From the IMG/VR virus record IMGVR_UViG_3300032294_000652, positions 1 to 27,676 of that record: a DNA stretch of 27,676 nt; one strand, 5' to 3'. Positions 12,531-19,783 of this stretch are shown here, in pieces. How positions within the stretch are numbered: the first letter of the stretch is position 1; each line of letters opens with the position of its first letter. The DNA is from a virus. Both the position numbers and the translations under genes were made by a program. The notes under the pieces are model-generated. The model did not search any database and was not told where the DNA came from. It saw nothing but the letters and a program-made list of their open reading frames with translations.

Positions 12531-12815
12531 ATGAGAAAAGCAGAGCACGTTTATACCGAGTTAGCCATCGCAATAGCAGAGGCTGACACCATCCCACCAT
12601 GCCAGACAACCGACCCTGAGATTTGGTTTAGCGATCAGGAAGTCGTGGGTGGGCTGTATAGACAAGCTAAGAGGTTCTGCGAAGAGTGCCCAGTCAAGGC
12701 TTTATGCGGTGAGTACGCAATCTTGGCAGCTGAGCCGTTTGGCATCTGGGGTGGAATGACTTACCGAGAGCGCCAGAAGATTCGTGCTGGCAGTCGTGGG
12801 CGACCTAAGTCTTAG
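12531..12815 (+). CDS. whiB: WhiB-family iron-sulfur regulator (second)
   Basis: 94 residues. Ligands are C24, C50, C53 and C59 (CEECPVKALC), with GIWGG at 71-75 and a basic C-terminus (RERQKIRAGSRGRPKS) that matches the DNA-binding tail of classic WhiB proteins and is missing from the first copy. It appears to be translated from a leaderless transcript. Its TAG stop at 12813 overlaps the TAA of the convergent holin-like gene. The two WhiB proteins are clearly divergent, so an old duplication or two separate gains are both possible. Confidence 0.9.
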   Translation: MRKAEHVYTELAIAIAEADTIPPCQTTDPEIWFSDQEVVGGLYRQAKRFCEECPVKALCGEYAILAAEPFGIWGGMTYRERQKIRAGSRGRPKS

Positions 12816-13168
12816 GCTACGTTGTCCTTGGCCTTGGGGTCATACTCGTCTTTGTCCTCGTCATCAAACTCGAAGTCATCCCAGTCAAAGTCCCCATCCT
12901 TGGTGACCTTTAGGGCATCCTCGACGGCTTCTGAGTCAGACTTGGCTACAGCGGCACGGTAAGCGTTCTGGATGTCAGACAGCTCCAGAGTTCCCTTCCA
13001 GGCCACGGCAACACCGATTGTGGTTAGCACAACTGCGAAAGCGGAGCCGACGCCGATAAGCGTTCCCATGATCCAGTCACCAGCGACAGCGCCGATAGCC
13101 GTGCCACCGAATGCGGTAGCCATGGTAAGCCCGAGGGACCGAACTAGGATTTGCTTTAGAGCGTTCAC
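12812..13168 (-). CDS. Membrane protein, holin candidate
   Basis: 118 residues from GTG 13168, which overlaps the lysin stop as GTGA with AAAGG upstream. Two hydrophobic spans lie in the first ~60 residues (LGLTMATAFGGTAIGAVAGD and the WIMGTLIGVGSAFAVVL stretch). A helical and then strongly acidic C-terminus follows (DFDWDDFEFDDEDKDEYD). Its position directly behind the endolysin and the two spans suggest a holin, or an antiholin for the other membrane gene. The frame is open to 13198, but the start there lacks a ribosome site. Confidence 0.65.
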   Translation of the reverse strand: MNALKQILVRSLGLTMATAFGGTAIGAVAGDWIMGTLIGVGSAFAVVLTTIGVAVAWKGTLELSDIQNAYRAAVAKSDSEAVEDALKVTKDGDFDWDDFEFDDEDKDEYDPKAKDNVA

Positions 13169-13596
13169 TTGTTTGCCTTTACGAATTCGATGGGACATTC
13201 CTTGATGTCTGTAGGCCCGTAGACGCCCTTGATTTGGTCGCTAACGGTCATGTGCAGGTGTGGCCCGCTTGAAGCTGACCCGCTGTTCCCTACCAGTCCT
13301 ACAGTCTCGCCAGCCTTGAGCTTCGTGCCGACGGCAGCGCCTGGCTTCTGAAGGTGGCAGTAGCCGATGTATTTCAGCTTCTTCTGCTTGTCCATGATGC
13401 GCAGGACTACGACGTGGCCTAGCACCTTGGACTCAGCGTTGATGACGATAGTGCCGTTAGCGAGCGCCGGAATAGGTGTGCCGATTGGCATTGCGAAGTC
13501 AAGTCCCGAGTGTGGCTGCATGCCACGGGCTTTACGGAACTCAGATAGGGTTCCGAACCGTCCGGTGATCTTGCTGTGGTGGAATGGAAGCTTCAT
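13165..13596 (-). CDS. M23-family peptidase, endolysin
   Basis: 143 residues, a single LytM-type domain. HSGLDFAMPIGTPI (H29, D33), YCHL (H81) and GPHLHM (H113, H115) supply the zinc ligands and catalytic His. It should cut peptide cross-links in the host cell wall at lysis. No separate wall-binding domain or signal peptide is visible, so a holin is probably needed to release it. It sits between two small membrane genes, which supports a lysis group. Confidence 0.88.
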   Translation of the reverse strand: MKLPFHHSKITGRFGTLSEFRKARGMQPHSGLDFAMPIGTPIPALANGTIVINAESKVLGHVVVLRIMDKQKKLKYIGYCHLQKPGAAVGTKLKAGETVGLVGNSGSASSGPHLHMTVSDQIKGVYGPTDIKECPIEFVKANK

Positions 13597-13605
13597 AGGT
13601 CAATT

Positions 13606-13809
13606 CTACTTCAGCATGCTAGTTATGAATGAGCCGACGAATCCGGCTGCGCCAGCGGCAATCCAGACCATCTTCTCGAGAAACCTAATCCTACGCTCAT
13701 GGTCTTTCATGTTGCGCTCCACCCAGTCAATGTGCGTTGGGATTTTCTCGTTGAGACGCTCGACCTGCTTGATTAGCTCGATGGCCCAGGTTGGAATGTT
13801 GTCGTCCAT
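13606..13809 (-). CDS. Small C-terminally anchored membrane protein, holin-like
   Basis: 67 residues starting MDDNIPTWAIELIKQVE. An amphipathic N-terminal helix (residues 1-45, ending in HERRIRFLEKM) is followed by one membrane span (VWIAAGAAGFVGSFITSML). This layout recalls XhlA-type proteins that help holins. It precedes the M23 lysin by 10 nt in transcription order. Either this or the two-span protein beyond the lysin could be the holin. Confidence 0.65.
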   Translation of the reverse strand: MDDNIPTWAIELIKQVERLNEKIPTHIDWVERNMKDHERRIRFLEKMVWIAAGAAGFVGSFITSMLK

Positions 13810-13857
13810 ACACTCATGCCTTTCGGGGTGAATGTAGGTTGTTGCTCGATTATTTTA

Positions 13858-14748
13858 CTATGAGTTTGCTATGAGGTCTTTTTTGTCACTTAGGTCGATA
13901 CCTGTGACCTTTTGATACTGTTCAAAGAGGTAAGTCGACCCGATGCCGTAGATGCCCAAGCTAGTGTCGCCAGTCATAATCTGCGCTAGGCGCTCGTAGG
14001 ACTTCTTGTTTAGCTCGCCCCACTCGTTGTGATCTTCCCAGTGCAGTCGACGCTTTGAGTTAGGTCGGTTGAAGTTAGTAAACATAAACTTGACCGTAGG
14101 GCTGATTAGCCGCATGCCACGGGTATAAGCCCGCAGACCGAGTGATGGCTCTTCTCCGGTGAAGTAAAGCTCACGGTCGTATGGAATCTCAGCCATTAGC
14201 TTCGTCTCGGCAAACATGCAATTAGCTGACATGAAGAACTGCTCGTCCCCATGCTCAGTGTCCTTGACGTTCTCCCAGGCTCCCATGACCATACGTGACT
14301 CACCATGCCAGTGCGCTCGTAGCTTGTAGAGCGTGTCGTTGGCGTGTAGGACGGCCTCACCTGACTCACCTAACTCGAATGCGTCCGGATAGTTAGTAAA
14401 CCAAATACGGTTGCCCCAGAACTCCTGAGCTTTTTTGTAGGCCGTTATGAGCATCTCGTCCCAGCCAGGCACGAACCGAGAATGCGAGTCAATTTGCAGG
14501 AAGTAGTCACCGACTAAGTCACGGGTGGCAATCTCTCTGGCCCAGCATGCTCCCAGCGATTCTGTCCAGTGCGCCTTCTGATAGCGCAGCTGATCTACGA
14601 AGCTCAGGTCAGGATGCTCATGCTCTTCGGCTTGTGAGAATACCGAAAAGAAAATGTCGGCAGGGTTGGTTGCATTCTCGTATGCACTGCGAACCGTGTT
14701 GACTAAGTCAGGGTCACGGTAAGAGGCAATGCTTAGGAAGATCACCAT
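13858..14748 (-). CDS. Glycosyltransferase of the GlcNAc-type family
   Basis: 296 residues from ATG 14748, overlapping the previous stop (ATGGTGA). FLSIASYRDPDL near the N-terminus, SLGACWAREIA and GDYFLQIDSHSRFVPGWDEM (the DxD-like metal site within QIDSHS) match PF11397-type glycosyltransferases, which move a sugar from a nucleotide donor. HGDEQFFMSANCMFAE and a later FTGEEPSLGLRAYTRG segment belong to the same family. It may decorate phage tail proteins or alter host glycans. The frame is open further upstream, but there the protein lacks family similarity. Confidence 0.8.
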   Translation of the reverse strand: MVIFLSIASYRDPDLVNTVRSAYENATNPADIFFSVFSQAEEHEHPDLSFVDQLRYQKAHWTESLGACWAREIATRDLVGDYFLQIDSHSRFVPGWDEMLITAYKKAQEFWGNRIWFTNYPDAFELGESGEAVLHANDTLYKLRAHWHGESRMVMGAWENVKDTEHGDEQFFMSANCMFAETKLMAEIPYDRELYFTGEEPSLGLRAYTRGMRLISPTVKFMFTNFNRPNSKRRLHWEDHNEWGELNKKSYERLAQIMTGDTSLGIYGIGSTYLFEQYQKVTGIDLSDKKDLIANS

Positions 14749-14969
14749 TTGTGCAACGGGCAGCTGGCGGCTTTGAGCTTGGTCTTGAGATTCATAAAGC
14801 AACCGCACTCACGGCATTGCTGCACGTTCTTAGTGAACCTGTCACAACCCTTGCAGATGTCTAGGCGAGCAGTGGCTTCTTCTTCAGTCGCATACTCAGT
14901 GTTTGGGTTTAGCACATCCCAAGGTCTTGTGGCTCCGAGTTTCTTCTTATACTCGCTCCACGCTGACAT
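14742..14969 (-). CDS. Small zinc protein, DUF6171-like
   Basis: 75 residues. RLDICKGCDRFT, then QCRECGCFMNLKTKLKAASC and PLHKW match the small Cys-rich family that often accompanies phage glycosyltransferases; Cys residues pair as CxxC, CxxCxC and a final C, enough for one or two metals. Its stop overlaps the start of the glycosyltransferase gene, so the two are translated together, which suggests they act in one process. Family name from memory. Confidence 0.75.
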   Translation of the reverse strand: MSAWSEYKKKLGATRPWDVLNPNTEYATEEEATARLDICKGCDRFTKNVQQCRECGCFMNLKTKLKAASCPLHKW

Positions 14970-15172
14970 TAGTTCACCGGAGGATGGAAGTCCTGACCGT
15001 CATAGGTCCAGCCACGCTCTACCTGTAGGTCAAGGTCAGTTACGTCGATAACGGTTGGGTTGCTCTGTAGCCCAGCGATGTAGCCAGCGTTCTCGGGTGC
15101 GGCATCGGCGTTTAGGTAGATGCGCATAAACACGTCGCCGTCAGCGATGAATGCAAAGGTTCGATTACTCAT
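14969..15172 (-). CDS. Small tail-region hypothetical protein
   Basis: 67 residues starting MSNRTFAFIADGDVFMR. The ending GWTYDGQDFHPPVN is a pattern typical of small phage tail-fibre-associated proteins with a 'GWxYDGxxFxPP' end. It is TAATG-coupled to the zinc protein gene. It may be part of the tail-surface group. Function unknown. Confidence 0.65.
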   Translation of the reverse strand: MSNRTFAFIADGDVFMRIYLNADAAPENAGYIAGLQSNPTVIDVTDLDLQVERGWTYDGQDFHPPVN

Positions 15173-15181
15173 GGCTAAATA

Positions 15182-15700
15182 CTAACCGAAGCAAACGCCT
15201 GTGAACGTGCAACTACTGGTGCAAGTTGCAGTGAACCCTGGAGGACATAGGTTGTCGAACTGAGAACAGTTACATGGAGTAGGCGTAGGAGTCGGCGGAG
15301 GCGTCGTCGGCGGCGGAGTAGTAGGCGGAGGTGTGGTTGGAGGTGGAGCGCAGTCGGCAGGTGCAACCGAAGATCCGCTTGAATCTCCAGGTGCGCAGTT
15401 CCAGTTGCTTCCAATCTCACCCATCGAATTGAGTTGGTTGAATCGAGTCGTGCAGTTACCGCCAGCTTCAAATACTGGACCGACAGTTGTGCCTGGTGGG
15501 TAGCCAGCTCCCACGTTTCCACAATAGGTATACCAAATGCCCGCTACTGGGGTAGGAGGTGGAGTGGTTGGCGGAGGCGTGGTTGGCGGAGGTGGCGTAG
15601 GTGTAGGCGTAGGAGTAGGGGTAGGCGTTGGTGTAGGTGTTGGGGTTGGAGTAGGCGGCGGAGTGTCGTCAACCCATTCCAAATACGCTAGAGGAATCAT
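15182..15700 (-). CDS. Cys-rich protein with two Pro-Thr linkers
   Basis: 172 residues. Residues 13-51 are a PT and PPPTT repeat tract, 52-118 a compact part with four Cys (60, 83, 102, 117), 119-142 a second PPPTT tract and 143-172 a Cys-knot-like part with six Cys (143, 145, 152, 160, 164, 170). Ten cysteines and no signal peptide suggest a disulfide-stabilised virion surface protein. Such PT linkers are typical of secreted actinobacterial carbohydrate-binding enzymes. Its ATG overlaps the preceding stop as ATGA. It probably binds the cell envelope, by inference. Confidence 0.7.
   Translation of the reverse strand: MIPLAYLEWVDDTPPPTPTPTPTPTPTPTPTPTPTPPPPTTPPPTTPPPTPVAGIWYTYCGNVGAGYPPGTTVGPVFEAGGNCTTRFNQLNSMGEIGSNWNCAPGDSSGSSVAPADCAPPPTTPPPTTPPPTTPPPTPTPTPCNCSQFDNLCPPGFTATCTSSCTFTGVCFG
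15275..15664 (-). repeat. Two low-complexity Pro-Thr coding tracts
   Basis: Positions 15548-15664 and 15275-15346 encode Pro-Thr repeats, visible in DNA as runs of 6-base units such as GGCGTA and GGTGTA on the plus strand. The first is nearly a perfect (PT)n and then PPPTT units; the second is PPPTT units and then PT. Such tracts can change length by slippage. Confidence 0.75.
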
Positions 15701-16221
15701 GCAACGACTCGGCCGATTACCCTGTATGAGTTAGCTGCGGTCTTTAGCACGGCAGCGTAGCCATACTGTCTTTCAATCCTGAATACAACGGCAGTGCCAG
15801 CGGTTCCAGCACCTGCCCAGCTAGTGATACCAGTTCCAGCTGCGATAGCTACAGTGCCAGCTGCCTCACGGCTAATGTCGATGCGCTCACCGATCTGTAG
15901 CACGTCTGGGATGGTTACAGTGCCAGCACCGTTGACAAGTAGCAAAGTGTTGGCCTGAGCCGCTGTAGCGGTTCCTGAGCCTGCTAGGGAGGCAATAGGA
16001 GTGTTCTGGATGTCCTGCCACTCTGTTCCCGAGTAGCGGTAAATCTTGTTGTTGTCGTTTAGGGTCGAGACCATGCCCTCAGACACGAAGCTGACAGTGG
16101 CAGCTAGACGGTCGGCCTCGTTGTCAAAGACCTGAACGACCTGGTCCATGAGGTATGGCTGAACGTTAGATGCACGGATAATCTCTCCGGCAATCCACCT
16201 TCTGTAACCTGCACCAGCCAT
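15697..16221 (-). CDS. Minor tail protein, short paralogue
   Basis: 174 residues. Its N-terminal part (MDQVVQVFDNEADR, MVSTLNDNNKIYRYSGTEW) and C-terminal part (VGERIDIS-type strand, AAGTGITSWAGAGTAGTAV, YRVIGRVVA) match the two ends of the 296-residue tail protein at 18886-19776. The long middle of that protein is missing. It looks like a tail-surface protein derived from it by duplication and internal loss. It is joined to the PT-linked gene by ATGA. Confidence 0.7.
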   Translation of the reverse strand: MAGAGYRRWIAGEIIRASNVQPYLMDQVVQVFDNEADRLAATVSFVSEGMVSTLNDNNKIYRYSGTEWQDIQNTPIASLAGSGTATAAQANTLLLVNGAGTVTIPDVLQIGERIDISREAAGTVAIAAGTGITSWAGAGTAGTAVVFRIERQYGYAAVLKTAANSYRVIGRVVA

Positions 16222-16248
16222 AGTAAACCTCCGTATGTTGTTACAAGT

Positions 16249-16599
16249 TTAGCTGAAGTCGACTGGCTGCCAGTCCCCAGCCTCTTCGTCCCATGAGTAG
16301 ATCAGGTTGTCAGTAGGGTAAGGCACTGGTGCAACCCACTGGGCTGTTTCCTCGTCAAGCACCCAGGATGCAAAGGGCTGTGGTGGAATAAATGCGTCTA
16401 GGTCCTCGTCATACTTGTAGCCGACACCTGCATAGTTTTTGCGGATGTTGCCATTGTATGAGGTGCGAACGCAGCGCTGCTTACGGAACTCGCTGTACCA
16501 GTCCTCAGGGTGCTTATCCTCGATTAGCTCGGTTTCGTCAACGCCAGTAATAACCTCAGTGACGATGTTGTTGTCATCTAGGAATGCGTAGTGTGCGAT
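16249..16599 (-). CDS. Conserved virion-region protein, apparent ATC start
   Basis: 116 residues if read from ATC at 16599 (AHYAFLDDNNIVTEVI follows). TSYNGNIRKNYAGVGYKYD, AFIPPQPFASWVLD and WVAPVPYPTD match a family common in cyanophages and other aquatic phages, usually beginning 'MAHFAxLDENNIV'. In this frame a TGA lies just upstream and no ATG, GTG or TTG lies before the conserved first residue. The ATC is one base past the TAA of the upstream HNH gene. The HNH insertion may have removed the original start. The frame is uninterrupted to TAA at 16249. Confidence 0.75.
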   Translation of the reverse strand: MAHYAFLDDNNIVTEVITGVDETELIEDKHPEDWYSEFRKQRCVRTSYNGNIRKNYAGVGYKYDEDLDAFIPPQPFASWVLDEETAQWVAPVPYPTDNLIYSWDEEAGDWQPVDFS

Positions 16600-16600
16600 T

Positions 16601-17122
16601 TTATTTACCTGCGACTTTCATAGTGTCTCTTTTCCATTCTGCCAGAAACTTTTTGCCTTTAGAGGTGTTACAAGGTGTGCATAAAGTCATTAGGTTTCCG
16701 ATGCTATGGTTCCCACCTTTAGCCAGTGGAATGATGTGGTCAATGCTTAGTCGCTCGTATGTGCCACAACGAAAGCATGAGTTTCTATAAAGCCTAGCAA
16801 TCTCTTGCGCTGTTACCTGAAACTTCTTGCCGTGTATAAGCCTGTTTCTAATCTGTTGCCTAGCATTCTTTAGAGGTCGCTGGGCCTCTTTGCGTCTAGC
16901 TCTAGATGCTCTTTCTATCTCTATGCGCTTGTCATAATCTTTGACCCTCAACGCTGCCATCTGCGCCCTCAGCTTCTCACCTTGAGCTTGGTATCGCTTA
17001 CGAGACGCTTCGTTCTGACAAAGTTTACATTTATTGTTTACGCCAGTAGAAGTCCTGCAGTTTTTATGGAACTCTGAAAATGGTTTGACCACCTTACAAA
17101 CTATGCAAATTCTTTCGCTCAT
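16601..17122 (-). CDS. HNH homing-type endonuclease
   Basis: 173 residues from ATG 17122 (AAGGA seven bases upstream; an ATG two codons earlier is too close to it). The N-terminal CIVCKVVKPFSEFH and CKLCQNEASRKRY form a zinc ribbon used for DNA binding. A basic helical linker follows, then CFRCGTYERLSIDHIIPLAK and GNLMTLCTPCNTSKG, a complete HNH site. Free-standing endonucleases of this type insert between phage genes and spread by gene conversion. It sits between two virion genes and abuts the gene lacking a normal start. Confidence 0.85.
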   Translation of the reverse strand: MSERICIVCKVVKPFSEFHKNCRTSTGVNNKCKLCQNEASRKRYQAQGEKLRAQMAALRVKDYDKRIEIERASRARRKEAQRPLKNARQQIRNRLIHGKKFQVTAQEIARLYRNSCFRCGTYERLSIDHIIPLAKGGNHSIGNLMTLCTPCNTSKGKKFLAEWKRDTMKVAGK

Positions 17123-17134
17123 GAACATTCCTTA

Positions 17135-18886
17135 CTAGCTAAAGCTAATGTTTCCTGTTCCTGCAGTAAACGTAGTAACCCTGTTAGCCCCCACGATAGC
17201 TGTAGAGAATGTAAGTCCTGCGCCGCCTGTTAGCTGGAAAGTGCTTGGGTAGCTGATAATTACGACTCCAGAACCACCATTTCCGCCAATCTTAAATCCT
17301 GAGCTAAACCCAGCTCCGCCACCGCCACCGCCAGTATTTGCAGTTCCAGCGGACCCGTCTTGTCTTGAACCATTACCACCGCCGCCAGCGCCACCGCTTG
17401 CTGCGGCCGTTGAGCCTCGGTCATCTGCACCACCGCCACCGCCACCAGCCCGAGTTACGGAAGTGCCTGTAATAGAGCTTGCTACACCAGCGCCACCGCC
17501 GCCGGAATTACTTGTATTTCCATTTCCGCCAACTGCTGAAGCACCGCCACCACCGCCAGCGCCACGATTTATGCTAACTATAAGTTGCCCGTTGCCACCA
17601 GCGAAGCCTTGATTAGCAGTCCCAGCGCCACCGCTTGCGGATCCAGCAGAGTCCGCAATTTTTCCACCGCCGCCAGAACCGCCGGATTGAGCGTTTCCGG
17701 GGTCTACGTTACCGCCACCGCCACCGCCACCGGTTGAAGTAATAGTTGAAAAAACGCTATTGCTTCCGTTGTCTCCCTTATTTCCGCCAGTGCCACCACC
17801 ACCACCACCGCCAACGGTCACGGTGTAGTTAGTAGCAGTTAAAAGGCTTAAGGAAGATTCTGCGCTTGCTCCCCCACCCGAAGTTCCTGCTGAAGTTCGA
17901 TACCCACCAGCACCACCACCGCCAGCGTATGATCCACCACCAGCACCACCTGCAATAACTAGGAAGTCGGTAGGGACAGCGGTAGGGACTGCAAACTGAA
18001 TCGAACCTGTTCCAGCTGTAAACGTTGTCACGTTGTTGCTGCCTACAACTGTGGTAGTAAAGGTTAGGCCCGAACCGTTTGTGATGACGTATTGGGATGG
18101 GTAGGAAAGGATTACTACGCCCGAACCACCTGCGGCAGATGAAGCGTTCTGACCTGCGGCTGAGCCACCGCCACCACCACCGCCACCGCCAGTGTTAGCA
18201 GTTCCAGCAGTTGCATTTACTGGTGAACCACCGTTTGCCCAGATTCGACCACCAGCACCGCCACCATCTGAGGCAGTTCCACCTGTTCCAGCGTTGCCTT
18301 CGTTGTAAAGACCACCACCACCACCGCCAGCTCGACCTACTGAAGTTCCAGTCACGCTCAGCGATAGACCTGCGCCACCGTTTCCAGGTTGGTTGCTTGT
18401 GTTACCAGCACCGCCGACTGCACCTGCGCCACCACCCGCACCAGCGGCTACATAACCAGCCCTAGTGAACATGTTGCCACCAGCAAAACCTTGCCCAGTT
18501 GTTCCAGATGCGCCAGTAGCATTTCCAAGTCCAGCACCACCACCAGAACCGCCCGATGCCGCTACGTCGTTGTCACCACCACGACCACCACCAGTAGAGG
18601 TAATGGAGTTGAAAACCGAGTTAGAACCATTGTTGTCAATAGCTCCACCAGCACCGACAGTTACGGTGTAGTTGGTTGCTACTGCAAGGAGAAATTGTGA
18701 TTCAGCTGCGCCACCTCCACCACAAGGGCCAAGGCTAGTTCGGTATCCACCAGCACCGCCACCACCTAGTCCAACGGTATTGCTTGAACCACCACCACCT
18801 CCACCAGCAATCGCCAAGTAGTCCACAGTAAGAGGGAGAAGTCCACCCCTACTGAAGCTAACCAGGAATCCAAGTGGAATCGGCAT
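17135..18886 (-). CDS. Duplicated glycine-rich tail adhesin
   Basis: 583 residues. Two tandem repeats of about 280 residues (from 21 to about 300, and about 307 to 583) each run: a YLAIAGG or FLVIAGG strand, glycine-rich loops with GGYRTS, an ATNYTVTVG strand, a NGSNSVF motif, more poly-Gly loops, then a GGSGVV-type strand with SYPS and a final VTTFTAGTG strand. This resembles poly-Gly adhesins that bind bacterial surface receptors. Gly loops are the likely receptor contacts. It starts at ATG 18886, TAATG-coupled to the next tail gene. Confidence 0.75.
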   Translation of the reverse strand: MPIPLGFLVSFSRGGLLPLTVDYLAIAGGGGGGSSNTVGLGGGGAGGYRTSLGPCGGGGAAESQFLLAVATNYTVTVGAGGAIDNNGSNSVFNSITSTGGGRGGDNDVAASGGSGGGAGLGNATGASGTTGQGFAGGNMFTRAGYVAAGAGGGAGAVGGAGNTSNQPGNGGAGLSLSVTGTSVGRAGGGGGGLYNEGNAGTGGTASDGGGAGGRIWANGGSPVNATAGTANTGGGGGGGGGSAAGQNASSAAGGSGVVILSYPSQYVITNGSGLTFTTTVVGSNNVTTFTAGTGSIQFAVPTAVPTDFLVIAGGAGGGSYAGGGGAGGYRTSAGTSGGGASAESSLSLLTATNYTVTVGGGGGGGTGGNKGDNGSNSVFSTITSTGGGGGGGNVDPGNAQSGGSGGGGKIADSAGSASGGAGTANQGFAGGNGQLIVSINRGAGGGGGASAVGGNGNTSNSGGGGAGVASSITGTSVTRAGGGGGGADDRGSTAAASGGAGGGGNGSRQDGSAGTANTGGGGGGAGFSSGFKIGGNGGSGVVIISYPSTFQLTGGAGLTFSTAIVGANRVTTFTAGTGNISFS

Positions 18887-19776
18887 TAGACAGTAATTCT
18901 TCCAATAACTCTGTAAGTGTTGTTTGCAACCTTTAGAACAGTTGCGGCGTTGTATTGCTGGTCAATCTTGAAGGTGACTGCGGTTCCTGCGGTTCCTGCC
19001 CCAGCCCATGAGCTGATGCCTGTTCCCGCTGCAATTACTACCGTTCCGGCTCCGTCACGCACGATGTCAATACGATCTCCGACAAGAATCAAGTCTGGGA
19101 CAGTAACCGTGCAAGTTGCGGTTGCTAGACAGTAGATGACATCGTTTTCATCGGCTGCGGTTGTGGTGTAAGCCGTTGTGGTCCCCGCTAGAGTGCGAAC
19201 AGTTGTGGTGATGTATTCGGCTGCAACGTTACCGAAGGTAGGAGCTGCGGTCCCGTTTGAGATGAACGCCTGGCCTGCGGTTCCACCTGAGATGCCAAGC
19301 TGTCGTGCGTTGATCTGAGTCTGTAGGTTTGCGGTTCCACCAGTCAGGTAACCAATCTCTGTAGATGTGATGCTATTTAGGTTGCCAGATACAACTAGGT
19401 TGCCTGTAACCGAACCAGCGGCTATGGTTGCCGTTCCAGTGACGTTAGGTGACGCTAGGACGGCCGAACCGACGGCAGGTAGGTTTACGTTTAGGGTAAC
19501 GTCTCCCGAGGCTCCACCGCCCGTTAGAGCGGTTCCTGCGGTTACGCCTGTGATGTCACCGATTTGAGATACGTTGGCCCATGCAGTGCCGTTGTAGAAC
19601 TGTAGGACCGAAGTATCAGTGAGGTAGCTGACCATTCCAGATGAGACGGCAGTGCCTAGAGCTGAGCCACGTGCGGCAGTGCCTGCGTAAACCTGCACAA
19701 CCTGATCTTGCAGGTAGGACTGGAACTCGGTGTGGGTTACGAGTTCAAGGGAGTCCCATTGTTTCCAGCCAGTCAT
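18886..19776 (-). CDS. Minor tail protein
   Basis: 296 residues from ATG 19776 (TAGGAGCAAA upstream). The N-terminal WKQWDSLELVTHTEF and QDQVVQVYAG, then LQFYNGTAWANVSQI, are typical of siphovirus minor tail and fibre proteins. A long Thr/Ala/Gly beta-rich shaft follows. The C-terminal ~75 residues (VGDRIDIVRDGAGTVVIAAG, YRVIGRITV) form a module repeated in the gene at 15697-16221. It lies between the baseplate-type gene and the Gly-rich adhesin. It is likely part of the tail tip or a fibre. Confidence 0.75.
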   Translation of the reverse strand: MTGWKQWDSLELVTHTEFQSYLQDQVVQVYAGTAARGSALGTAVSSGMVSYLTDTSVLQFYNGTAWANVSQIGDITGVTAGTALTGGGASGDVTLNVNLPAVGSAVLASPNVTGTATIAAGSVTGNLVVSGNLNSITSTEIGYLTGGTANLQTQINARQLGISGGTAGQAFISNGTAAPTFGNVAAEYITTTVRTLAGTTTAYTTTAADENDVIYCLATATCTVTVPDLILVGDRIDIVRDGAGTVVIAAGTGISSWAGAGTAGTAVTFKIDQQYNAATVLKVANNTYRVIGRITV

Positions 19777-19783
19777 TTTGCTC

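Noticed and set aside
15175-15522. 115-codon minus-strand frame within the Cys-rich gene
   Set aside because: Shadow of the Pro-Thr/Cys gene produced by the repeats (Leu-Arg repeats); no ribosome site.
15537-15734. Plus-strand open frame with (VG)n repeats
   Set aside because: It is the antisense reading of the Pro-Thr tract; there is no ribosome site and its neighbours are all on the other strand.
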